From: Larus michahellis
Taxonomy: Eukaryota; Chordata; Aves; Charadriiformes; Laridae
NCBI RefSeq assembly: GCF_964199755.1
Contig: NC_133903.1
Coordinates: 7,581,001-7,645,000, forward strand
DNA: 64,000 bases
Reading direction: 5' to 3'
The translations under genes and the position numbers were made by a program. Below are positions 22,001 through 37,300 of the stretch, piece by piece (position 1 is the first letter of the stretch; every line of letters begins with the position of its first letter). The notes beneath the pieces were generated by a model. It was not told the origin of the DNA, searched no databases, and saw nothing but the letters and a program-made list of their open reading frames with translations.

Positions 22001-23601
22001 GCCAGTTACATGGCGGCTGTCAACAGCTCGGTGAGCTCCGATGGCCTCGAACGCGGGATAGGATTTACGGTGCTCCGGCAGCTGCTGGGCTGTGCCTCCC
22101 GTGGGCAGAGGCAGATGGTTTGCACGTACCAGCTTTGCCCTGGCTTTGCTGTGCCGCGGTTGGACGTGGACAGACTGGGTTGCTTTTGGGTGGGTGACCA
22201 CCAGCCCCGGCCACACATCCCCCTGTCTCGCCGCAGGGAAATTGCTACGTGTGGAACCTGACGGGCGGCATTGGAGAGGAGGTGACCCAGCTGATCCCCA
22301 AGACCAAGATCCCAGCTCACAACCGCTATGCCCTTCAGTGCAAGTTCAGCCCCGACTCCACGTGAGTGTGTGCCAGCCCCTCACCTAGCTTTCCTGGCAG
22401 GCAGAGACCAGCTGTGCCTCCAGCTGTTGGCTGATGCTGGTTCCACATGGGACCATGCAGATTCCCCAGGGAGGAGCGGGACAGGACACACTGGGACTGG
22501 GTTGCTGTCAGGGGCATCCCAGCTTCGTGCACCGGAATTTCGGTGAGCTTTGCTGCCACGAGCTGTTCTTACACCTGGGATCGAATTGCTGATCTCGGAG
22601 AGCAAAGTGGTGAATTCTGCGTACTCCCTCACTGAGTCTGGCTTGAATCTCGTAAGGCAGATGACATAGGTGTAAAGAAATCTCATCACAATGAATGCAG
22701 GTCTCCAGTTGATTACTGCTCCAGGCCCCCATTAACAAGAGGCCCTTAGGTGGACAGCGTGACTAATAAGGTTGCCCTCACATTTCTCTTCCTTGCAGGC
22801 TCTTGGCTACATGTTCTGCAGATCAAACTTGTAAGATCTGGAGGACTTCAAACTTCTCTCTGATGACAGAGCTGAGCATTAAGAGCAATAACCCAGGGGA
22901 AACGTCCCGGGGCTGGATGTGGGACTGCGCGTTCTCCGGGGACTCCCAGTACATCGTCACAGGTGAGGTGCTGCTGCACTCCTGCCCTTGGCCCACCGCT
23001 TGATTTGGGCTATGCCAGGCCCCCAGCAGCAGGGCCTGCACTAGCACAGGGCTTAGCGGTTTCTCTAACTGGGACATTGCCAAATGCTGGTGCACCAGTA
23101 TGTGCGAGGAGACAACACCCAGCCTCGCGCCTGCAGCGCAGTCTGGTAACTCCCATAAGCATTTTGCCTGTGCTACAATAGGGCATCTGTTTAAACTGGA
23201 GAGATGATCTTCCTGTGTGCACTTTATTTCACCTGGTAGCAGCGCTGCTTGCCGTACGCAGCATGACAATCCCTTCAAAACATGTAATTTCCACAGTAAC
23301 TTCTCTTTGAAATAATTAAAATCTTACGTAATACAGAAATGCGCTAAGCTTGCTCCCTTACCCGTCATCAACAGCCCTAATAATGGTGTTGAATGAAGCA
23401 GGAGAGAAGTCTTAGAATAATAAAATAAAAGTTTAAAGGGTAATGCAATACATCCCACTCCTCTCTTCCGTTTCTGTTCCAGCCTCCTCTGATAACTTGG
23501 CCAGACTTTGGTGTGTGGAGACGGGAGAGATCAAGAGGGAATACAGCGGCCACCAGAAAGCAGTCGTCTGCCTTGCTTTCAATGACAGCGTGTTGGGATA
23601 A
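19082..23601 (+). CDS. MLST8: MLST8 (LST8/GbetaL), WD-repeat subunit of mTORC1 and mTORC2
   Basis: Eight exons (19082-19210, 19359-19410, 19496-19658, 19748-19823, 21878-22030, 22237-22361, 22799-22962, 23483-23601) join in frame to 326 codons, the same length as human MLST8. The protein is almost identical to the mammalian one. Recognisable segments include [76 protein letters not shown] and [20 protein letters not shown], ending at AFNDSVLG. These are the blades of a seven-bladed WD40 propeller that binds the mTOR kinase domain and stabilises its active site in both complexes in the cytosol. The exon 1 donor (gtatcc) is weak, but the join to CAGGTGAAC restores the conserved HQDSQVNALE. Intron 4 is about 2 kb and otherwise empty. 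Confidence 0.98.
19824..21877 (+). other. MLST8: MLST8 intron 4, nothing else recognised
   Basis: This is the longest intron of MLST8. Open frames on both strands show no domains, and no interspersed repeat family was recognised by eye. Confidence 0.7.
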
Positions 23602-24034
23602 CGGTCACGTGTGGGAAGGAAAGGACATCTGCTTGTTTTCCCTTGTCTTACAGTGGCAAGGACCCTCTCTGGAGCCCGAGACATGCACTTGTAACCGTCC
23701 CCTCCTCTGATGGAGAGGGCTCGGTCTCTGGCAGAAGCAGCTGCATCTGCTTGGAGTGAGACCAGGCTTCAGCTCCGAGCAGATCATTACCGAAACGCGT
23801 GTGGCCTCTAAGGGAGGCCGCTTGGACAAAAGGGAATGGGAGAGGGAGGCACAGCCCCACTGAGGGGAGCTGGGTATGGTTCGGCTGGAGGAATCCCTGT
23901 GGCATCGGCTGCTGACAGCTTTGTGTTGTTCTTGTACCCCAAAGTGGAAAAAAAAAAAAATACCAGCCTTTCTACGTGACGGCATTGGCTGAGCAAAGAG
24001 AGGAAAGGCAGCTGTTGTCTTGTTTTGCAATCCC

Positions 24035-24040
24035 TTTATT
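24035..24040 (-). terminator. BRICD5: BRICD5 poly(A) signal
   Basis: AATAAA on the minus strand lies about 375 bases past the BRICD5 stop codon. Cleavage near 24015 would place the end inside the MLST8 3' untranslated region. Confidence 0.65.
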
Positions 24041-24222
24041 CAAAGTGTATTTCACAGACTTGGAGAGCTGCACTCTTATAAAGCCAACCACCCCCAACAA
24101 ATGTAATAACCTTGTGTTGAACAGGGCCTGTAGCCACAAAACACTAGCTGCTCCACGTGATTCCTCTAGGCCTGGGTCTCCTAATACCTACGAACAAGAT
24201 GCAGCCCTGGAGCACAGCTGCA

Positions 24223-24228
24223 AATAAA
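24223..24228 (+). terminator. MLST8: MLST8 poly(A) signal
   Basis: AATAAA lies 622 bases past the MLST8 stop codon and is followed by a TGTCTGTACTG stretch of the kind seen at cleavage sites. The end lies past the predicted 3' end of BRICD5 on the opposite strand. Confidence 0.75.
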
Positions 24229-24415
24229 GTGTCTGTACTGACAGTGCTGAGCCGAGTCCTGTTATTTTTCTAAGCTCTCCTGAACTGCACCGTGAAATCA
24301 GCAGGAAGCTTTTGGGGGATACTGTAGATGTTACCTTCCTCGTTGAAATCAGAGGCTTTTCAGGAATCTGGTTCAAGTATGTAGGGCAGCGAGAGGGCAT
24401 CCGCAGCTGCCGGCC

Positions 24416-28780
<4,365 letters not shown>

Positions 28781-30650
28781 CGTCCGCTTCAGATGAGGAC
28801 CTCGCTCCTGCAGCTCTGCCGCCTGACGACACACAGACTGTGCATGATCCCAGGCTCCAGGCACGCCTGGGAAACCTAAGCGTGCATCTGCCAAACGTAA
28901 ATAGGTGTCCCTGGCAGCCAAAGGGCTGCCCAGCCAGGAGCTCCTCAACTCAGAGCTATGGGGAGGGTGAAACCTTAGAGCTGCCACCTGGGGAGAGGAG
29001 AAGGGAAAGGGGGGGCGGTAAAACCCAGGGCTGCGGAGCGATGCTGTCAGTGCATAAAACCACTCTTCCTGCTCACCTTGCGAGGCGACTGGAGCCGGGC
29101 AGGTGGAGGACAATCGGGGGCTTTGTGTCAGCCCTCCCTGCTGGCAGGCCCTAACAGCGGGACCGGGTAAGTCTCATTAAGAGATACAATGAATAGAGAA
29201 AAGTGGCAGCCTGCCCTTGTCATCAGTTATTTCTACATTTCAACATGAACTTTGTGCTGCCGGAGCTCCGTGGGCTGAAGCCAACTGTTTATCCTGCAGG
29301 CTGCTGCCCTGCAAGCCTCGGCTGCACAGACACGCTTGTGTTCCACCTACGGACCTCGCTCCGTCCAGACCCCAGGGAAAAGGATCTCCGCTACAAAGTC
29401 ATCACCACAACCTGAGCTGCGCTCGTGCTAACACCCGCGTCCCGTGATGAGAAACGCCCCGTGGGGAACAGAGATCCCAGGTCGCCAGACTGTGATTTTT
29501 CTGAGTGGTCCAGGAGCCCCCCTGAGAACTTTGCGATTTTGAGATCTGCCAGACAGACACAACCGACTGAATGAAGGCAAGGAAAAGCTCAACAGAATTC
29601 CTTCATGTGGAATCCATCAAGGGAAAATACGGCTTTTAGACATTTTCCTGTCAAACGTGGCCCAGGACTGATCAAACTCAGCCAGAAGGCGGCTCATCTT
29701 GGGAGTTTCTCGTCATCAAAGCACTAGCAGCTCCTCTCCCTGCTCACCTTCTTTCCTTCTGTAAGTCAGAAATGAGCTATTTCAGTAGAAAATCACCATT
29801 TTGTTCTGGCACACTGCTTCTGTGGCCAGCGTGAGCCAACCAGCCATCACGGTCACTCCTCTAAAACAGCAAAACTGAGAGTGCAAGATTGCAGCGTCCC
29901 GTGCTGCAGCTCTGATGAGAACGGGAACGGTGTTGGAACAGTCAAAACCCCAATTCTGCTTCTGCAAACCGAGGCGTTAGAGACCAGGCAGCGCTCCCTG
30001 CAGCACAGCCCGCTCACTGGCTTCTGCTGCAGCCGAGCTCAGCACAAGAAATCTGAAAAAATCGCTGCCACACGCAGACGGGGTGTTCTCCCCATTGAGA
30101 TTTTAACAGCCTCACAGCAGACACTTTTCTTTAAGAAATTTATGCCCTGCCAACGTAAGGCCCAGGAACGAGGCAAAACCCTCTATAAAACATCATTTGT
30201 GAAAGAATTATTGTGAAGGGGAAAGCATTCTGCACTGTGCTCTGCTCTTACTCAAAGGAGCAAATCCCAGCCCATGCTAAGAGCCCCGCACAGCTCTGGG
30301 GGCTTGAACCAGATATATACTCCAGAGCTTGGATTTCTTTCCCCGATGCTGCACATGAGGAGTAAAGACGATGATACACACAAACTGCGCCCCTAACTCA
30401 CAGGATTTCCACACAGCTGCACCAAAGCTCACAAAGAGACCGCAAAATAAGACACCACCAGGGGAAAGCAGGTTTCTAAGTTTAATACGGATTCAAGTAG
30501 AGGCTTAAAAACCGTTTGGAAGTTGATACAGAGTTTAGAAGCATGACCGACACCTTCAGCAGCACATTTCAGCATACACGAATTGAGGTAATGGTTCCCT
30601 TGTACAGTGCTCGGCAGGGACAGTGCGCTACTTGAGCAAGGCTGAACGCC
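28781..30650. other. BRICD5 upstream region and gap to PGP 3' end
   Basis: No coding exon is supported here, and no CpG island marks the BRICD5 5' end. The minus-strand open frame continuing upstream of the BRICD5 start codon has no recognisable homology and is probably leader sequence. Confidence 0.5.
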
Positions 30651-32470
30651 TCTCTTGGCATTTACTACTTTATTTGACATATTCTGAAATTATAAGCACC
30701 AGATACAGGAACCGAATGAACGAACACACCATTTTCGGACCCTACCTGCAGTAAACCCATAATGTCCATTTCCATGTTACCCAGATAAAGTGAAAAGTTC
30801 TACCTCTAAGTATTTCTCTGTGACTGTGTAAACCTTCTAGCTGGAGACTGGAAGAGGGAAGAGATTACCCGTGCTTCCTTACACAACCCCCAGCTACAAA
30901 GGAACACCCTTTTACAAGACCAACTAATATTCTGGTAACACCGAAAGACAATACGAACTGCACGGTTATTGCTGTACAAACAAGGTGGCAAGTCTACTTG
31001 TGTTGAGTATCCGAGTGGAAGGAAATGGCACCGACACACTGCTAGAGCTGTTCAGCCGAACAGTGGGAGAAGAAGGAAGGCCGGTGTTTAAATTTATCTG
31101 CTGACAGTGGAATCTATGGAATAAAAGCATGTTATTTGCATATATAATTTTTCACTTAATTCTGTAATGCAAAAGCTTTCAACTGTGGCCTTCGATTCAG
31201 CCAGCATAAAAATCTACCCCGTAGTCTGAGCATCACCCAAACCCACCTAAAGATCAAAATGAAATTATCACCTGAGCAAGCAAGCACTCCTCTTCAGAGA
31301 AGCAACTGGTGCCAGGCCCCCACGCCAGACACACGTGGAAGATATTAACGTCAGGTATTTAAAGGAAGCACGTGCCATCGCCACACACAGCCAGTATGCT
31401 CTCAGGCTTATTTCGGTGGAAAGCTGTACTGTGCACTACATCCATCCCCCCTGGATCGAGTGTTAATTCTGATTCTGCAGCTAAAGCCAAGGCAAGCGGC
31501 TATTTTGATGCTGAGGGAAGTACAAGGACTAACTCGGTACTAATCCAGTTATTTCTGGGAAGCAGCAGTAGTGAAGGACGTCCTATGTGGTTACAGACTT
31601 TCTGCATCACCAAATGCAAAAGCTGAGGAGAATTAAACCTACTGTGACCAGTACATTCCTCCTATCCTCCCTTCTGGGAAACAAGATATATTATCATATA
31701 CTATACTTAAGTTTATATTTTAAATATATTCTGATATATATTTAGGATCAGGGTAGTTCTTGTATGTACATGTACTTTACACATACATCCAACGCTTGGA
31801 CAAATACACTATACAGAAGACACCGTTTGTGTTCTGCGAGTGGAATCATGCTAATCTGCATCACAAGTGCAATTTGCAACGGTCAAATAAAGGAGACAAG
31901 ATTTCAGTTTCTGTGACCTGACGCAGTGGGCTGCACTGCTTAACAGGACCCCATCTGGAAAAAAAAAAAATATATTTTTTTAAAAATCAACCTAAGGCTA
32001 AGCGCTAATTCCGCTAGCCACCACAAGCTTTTCCAAACACAGCTGCTAAGTTACTTCACACTCCAAGAGTCTTTTCCCTGAATAAACCAGACAGAGCCAC
32101 AGCTCGTCCAGGCGAGGACACACCACAAGATGTGGGGTTCTTTTCCTCAGATCAACCAGCTCTACTTTCAACTCAGTCTAGAGGACAACGTGACATCATA
32201 TATCACAAACATTTGGATAGATGTGTTGCTTATAATTTAAAAAAAAGCCCCAAGCCCACAAGACGTGGGTGACACCATAATGCCCTCTTTGTTTCAAAGT
32301 GCATTTAAAGACTGAGATGTAAACAAAATCATATTGAGAGGACAGAAAGGTTAAAAAGCTAAGGGTTGCTAACTCCAGGTGGTATCCTAGTGAGTACATT
32401 ACTGTCACAAGGTGATTAACAGGGGCCCTCCTTGGGGTACCGCTGCAGAGGCTGCAAGCACTTCGCTATA
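30651..32470 (-). other. PGP: Probable PGP 3' untranslated region
   Basis: The AT-rich stretch after the PGP stop codon has no recognised gene. A minus-strand AATAAA at 30674-30669 is the best candidate for the transcript end, which would give a 3' untranslated region of about 1.8 kb. Shorter alternatives cannot be excluded. Confidence 0.45.
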
Positions 32471-33854
32471 CTAATCCCCCAGTGCAGGGAGAAGGTCGGC
32501 TATGCTATCGACATAGTAATCAGGAACCAGGCTCTGCCTGGCAGGACAGTCGCTCTCCTGGTGGCCCTTCACTTCGTCCAGTGTGGTGACCCCGGTAAGC
32601 GTCAGCAGGGTGGTGAGGCCGCAGCTATTGCCCATGAGGATGTCTGTGTCCAGCCGATCTCCCACCATGATGGTACGAGCAGGATCAATGTTGAACTCGC
32701 TCACCACACAATCAAACATGTACCGGTTGGGCTTTCCTATGATGAACGCCTCGCGTTGGGCTGCCGTCTCCACTGCTTTTACCAGGCAGCCAGTCCCTAG
32801 GGAGAGAAGAGAAAACATTGATTAGAGGCTGCAGGAGATTCTTGGTATCCACACGAGCTGATACAGAACCGCAGAGTGTTACAGACAGGACAGGCAGAGT
32901 CCCAAGAGAGGCGGTGCACAAAACCTGCCAGGAGGCTGGAATACCATCCCACATAGAGACCAAAAAGGAACCGCTATTCCCCGAGTAAAGGATCAACAAG
33001 GATTCCTCCCCTTTGGAGAGCGCAGTAAGGAGCAGGGGAAGCCCAGGCTCCTGGATAATGCTACACTGAGGTGCAATGAGATGCAGGGCTGGGCCCGGGG
33101 GACCCTCAGAGACCAGGGATTTGCCACGGGTGGCTCTGAATGGGCAGGGGCCACCACCCCGCACCCGCCGGGCAGTAGACAAGGCGCCCGCACGCCCCCC
33201 CGGCCCTGCATTCCCCCCGCCCCGCGCACCGGGGATGGCGGTGCCGCCCTCGAGCGGGAGCCGGTGGTCGCGGTTGGTGCCGACAAGGAGGCAGTCGGGG
33301 CCGCCGCGCAGTAGGTAGCGCAGGGCCTGGCACAGCTTGGCGTAGCTGAAGTGCTCATCGAAACCGACCAGGACGGCGCGCACGGCGGGGTCGAGCGGTG
33401 CCTGAGCCCAGTCGGCGGGCGAGGGGCCGGGCAGGGCGGCGGGGCCGGGCCCCAGGTGCGGGATGCCGACGGCCTCCAGCTCGGCGGCGAGCGCGGGACT
33501 GCCCAGCACGTAGGCGGCGGCGCCGGGCGGCAGGGCTTGGCGGAGGTAGCGGGCGGCACAGTAGGCCGAGCCGAAGACGTGGCGGGGCTCGGCGGGCGGG
33601 AAGCCCAGCTTCCGCAGCTTCTCAGTGTAGGCCGCGCGCGTCCGGCTACTGTTGTTGGTCACGTAGCAAAGGCGCTTGCCCGCCGCCGCCAACCGGCTCA
33701 GCGCCACCGCCGCGCCGCTCACCGCCGCCTCGCCCCGCCACAGAACGCCGTCACAGTCGAAGAGCAGCGTGTCGGCGGCGCTGAGCACGGCGCGGGCGGC
33801 CTCGGCCTCCAGCCGCCGGCACTGCCGCGGCCCGCCGCCTGCCATGGCCGCCAT
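32471..33854 (-). CDS. PGP: PGP, phosphoglycolate / glycerol-3-phosphate phosphatase
   Basis: Two exons, 33854-33230 and 32796-32471, join in frame (phase 1) to 316 codons; human PGP has 321. The HAD-family nucleophile motif [10 protein letters not shown] places the catalytic aspartates at residues 33 and 35. Other family blocks are [69 protein letters not shown], and in exon 2 [12 protein letters not shown] and [15 protein letters not shown], which supplies the late acidic motif for magnesium. The protein ends [16 protein letters not shown] as in human. PGP is a cytosolic enzyme that removes phosphoglycolate, glycerol-3-phosphate and the toxic by-products 4-phosphoerythronate and 2-phospholactate. 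A second in-frame ATG three codons in (33845) could also serve as start. The gene shares its promoter with E4F1. Confidence 0.97.
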
Positions 33855-34390
33855 CTCCGCCGCGCCTCAGCCGCGCGACCTCCCCCCGCCCGCCCCCATT
33901 GGCCGCGCCGCGCCGGCCCCGCGCCCCCATTGGGCGGTGGCAGCGGCGGCCCCGCCCACCCCACCGGGAGCCGCACTCGGTGCCCTCTCCCGCCCTTCCG
34001 CCCGGCGCCACCGGCTCGCTCCGCTCATTGGTCGCCCGCCTCATCGGCCCACCCCCTGCGCGCTGCTATTGGCCAGAAGCGCGCGGTCACCCGAGGCGTT
34101 TCGCGAGCCATTGGGCTGTCCAGCCGCCCCGCGGGCTCGTTAGGTAACTCGTTAGGCAACTCGTTAGGCCCCGGTCCGTCCGGGCACGGAGGTCGGAGGT
34201 CACCGGGGCCTGCGGAAGTCGGGCACTTAGCGCCGTCCAACGGCACCCGGGCCGCGGTTGGCCCCGGAACCCCCGCGTGGGGCCGCGTTCCCCGCCGAGC
34301 CCCCGTGGCGGCCCGTCCCGCGGCACGCGGCCCGTTGTTATGACGACACGGCCGTAAAGCCGCCATCTTGGCGGTGCGGCTCGTTGCGAC
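33855..34390. promoter_or_regulatory. Bidirectional PGP/E4F1 promoter with five CCAAT boxes
   Basis: Only 536 bases separate the two start codons. Five inverted CCAAT boxes (ATTGG) lie at 33898, 33929, 34027, 34068 and 34110, several spaced 31-42 bases, as expected for cooperating NF-Y sites. Three tandem copies of a 12-bp unit (CTCGTTAGGYAA) lie at 34136-34169. A YY1-type site (CGCCATCTTG) sits at 34361-34370, about 20 bases before the E4F1 start codon. No TATA box was seen. Confidence 0.75.
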
Positions 34391-37300
34391 ATGGAGGCCG
34401 CGATGGCAACGAGCGCGGGGCCGGCGGGGCTTACGGCAGCCGCGGCCGAGAAGCGGGAGGGGGCGGCGGCCGCGGGCTCCAGCTCCGCCGCGCCGCCCGC
34501 CGGCCCCGCCACCTTCCTCAGCCTCCCGGCGCCCTTCAGCGAGGAAGGTACCAGGAGCGGGGCGGGCGGTGCCGCCGCCACAGGGCCCCGGCCGGAGCCG
34601 AGGGGAAAGCGGAGCCTGGGGGGCGGCAGGGCCCGTCGCGGGGTGAAGGGGGGCCGGTCTGTGGTGGTTCTGTCTGCGGGGAGTCTCCGGGGCCCGGCCG
34701 CCGGGGGATCGCCCCGCTCCGCCCCAGAACCCGCTTCAGGGCAGGGGCGAAAACACCCCTCGGTACCCCCCGCCCCCGGGTCCCTTCTCTGCGGGCACAG
34801 CAGCTCACCGGGCCGAGCGGAACAGAAGTTTTCGGTGTAAACGGTGCCGTGTTTTCCTAAACCGATGACTGAATTTTAAATCCTAGATGAAGATGACGTG
34901 CATAAGTGTGGTCGCTGCCAGTCGGAGTTCACCTCCTTGGAAGAATTTGTGCAGCACAAGTTACAGAAGGTCTGTCAGCGCGCTCCAGAAGCTCTGGCTG
35001 CTGCATCAGCAGGTCTCCTCAACCAAGAAGTACAAAAGGTGACAGCAGGCTTCTCCTCAAGCCGTGGCTCAAAATAATTAGGATGCAACGGTCTGTTGGG
35101 TTGGAGGGGAGAGAAAAGAATACAATGTTTTTAAAGGTAATAAAACCTTTCTGCTAAAAATGTTATCTGTTACAGCAGGTCGTTCCTTCTGTCGAGGAGT
35201 CCATAACTGTTGCTCATATAGTTGTTGAAGCATCTTCAATAGCAGAGGAAATCAGCAGCGCATCAGCTATAGTAGGTGAGCTTCGAGACGCTTGCCTTTA
35301 TACCCCTGCTGGGTTAGGAACAGTTTGCTCCTCTGGTGTCCTCTTCTGTTTGATTTGTGTTGTACTTGGATATGTGACACCTCGGTGTCACTGTGACTTG
35401 GGACTGAGCATTACCTCAAAGGTGCGAGAGAGGCATCCCTAGAACAGCTTTGCAATTCTCTCCGCATTAATACAAATTAGATTTAAAGCTCTGTTCCAGG
35501 AGTATCCATTTTAATATTTATGCTGCAATAACGAGAACTTTGCAAAGACCTGTGTTCCAGACTTAAAGTGACTCTTTCTCCTTCTGACTGCGTTAAATGC
35601 TGAAACAGTAAATTGCTCTAGTTGTGTAAAGTTCTCTTCTGTAAAGAACATAACTGTCTCTTTATCCTGTTCCCAGGTAGTGGGCACATCAAAGAAGTCA
35701 TTGTTGCAGGAGACCATGTTTTTGAAAACCCAAATGGTCATGTTGATGGGGAAGTCACTGAAGAGCAAAGCAACCCTGACGATCAGGAGCAGGATATTTC
35801 CACAGAGCTGATAAAGGTTAAGCTGCTGGTTAATAAAGAAGGGCGATATGTATGTGAATTATGCCAGAAGACATTTAAAACAGTGAGTATCACTTCTGCT
35901 GTGTCTGGGTTAGCGAGTTGTTTAGGCTAGCTGTGAACTAAGATATCTAAAGGCTCGACGTGCTTCTCTGCTGCATGTTACACTTTCAAAAGGACAGTTC
36001 TAATTTCAGAAGGAGCATTGTTGTTCTGTACAGTTGAAACGTAAACTCTTTAGCTATTTGGAACATCTTTTAAAGTAAAATTCTTTCTGTAGGCAAGCAT
36101 CCTCAAAGCTCACATGATCACTCACAGCAGCAGAAAGGACTATGAATGTAAACTCTGTGGAACTTCCTTCAGGACAAAAGGGTCTCTGATTCGACACCAT
36201 CGGCGTCACACTGGTAAAACAGCTCTCCAAAATAAGAGTTCCTTGTTGCTGGAGTGCACTGTGCGTGGTTATCTAGCTTCCAGTGGAATTTATTGCTGCT
36301 TTCCATCTGCTGCCGAGCTCAGACCATGGAGCTCCCCAATGTTTGGGGTGCTGGGAGGCAAAACAAGGTTCTGGGATAAGCACAGTCTGCTCGCTGTAGA
36401 AAGCTGAAAGCGTTCTTCTAGCAGTTTATCGCCTAGAGCTAATACTGGCCATGGTTAATTTAATACTGTTGTTTTGATTCTTGTCATTTCCAGATGAAAG
36501 ACCTTACAAATGCAAGAAATGTGGGAAAAGCTTCCGGGAATCAGGAGCTTTGACTCGGCACCTGAAATCTCTGACACCTTGCACTGAAAAAATCCGCTTC
36601 AACATGAACAAAGAAATAGTAGTCAATAAAGACGATTTGCCAGCAGGTCAGTGATGCTTGCATTGCATCTGATAAAACCGAGCATGGTCCTGGCACTTGA
36701 CTATAAATTCTTTCTCAGTTATGAAAAAAAGTTATTTCTTAGGTATTCAGTTTATAACTTCTATCCAGCATTAAAGTAATTTGTAGAGGTAAACTATTAA
36801 CCTGAAGCACATGTAGCCAGGTGTTGGCTGTGAAGAATGTTTCAGAATCTGGTACAAAGATGGCTTTAACAGGCACCTCATATTGTGATACACATTTTGT
36901 GTAGGGCACAGCAAATTGGTGAGGGGTGGCAGTATGCCAAGTGATTTATTGTGCTGCTTTTCTTGAAGGATCCTGTAGTTCAAACGCAGACACCGTTGCA
37001 TCAATAGCGAGTGAATCCATCGAGACTTCACCTGTCATTCACCTTGTGACAGATGCAAAAGGAAACGTTCTTCATGAAGTCCATGTCCAAATGCAGGAAC
37101 TTCCTGTTGTAGATGCGAAATCCCTGGACCAAGACGTGAGTGTCATTTCTCTTAAATATCCTTCATGTGTTTTATGCAAAGAGGTATTTTGAAGTATTTC
37201 ACCTCATAAACAAAATTTTCTTAGGTGCTAAGAATAAATCCGTGCGGTGGAAGTAAATGGTTAATTAGCTTCTTTTTCATCTGAGAATATAGAATGCAGA

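Noticed and set aside
23605-24030. 141-codon minus-strand frame downstream of MLST8
   Set aside because: It lies in the MLST8 3' untranslated region opposite strand. It shows no domain and is not part of the BRICD5 coding exons.
29881-30216. 111-codon plus-strand frame between BRICD5 and PGP
   Set aside because: No homology was recognised, and no splice or promoter context supports it.
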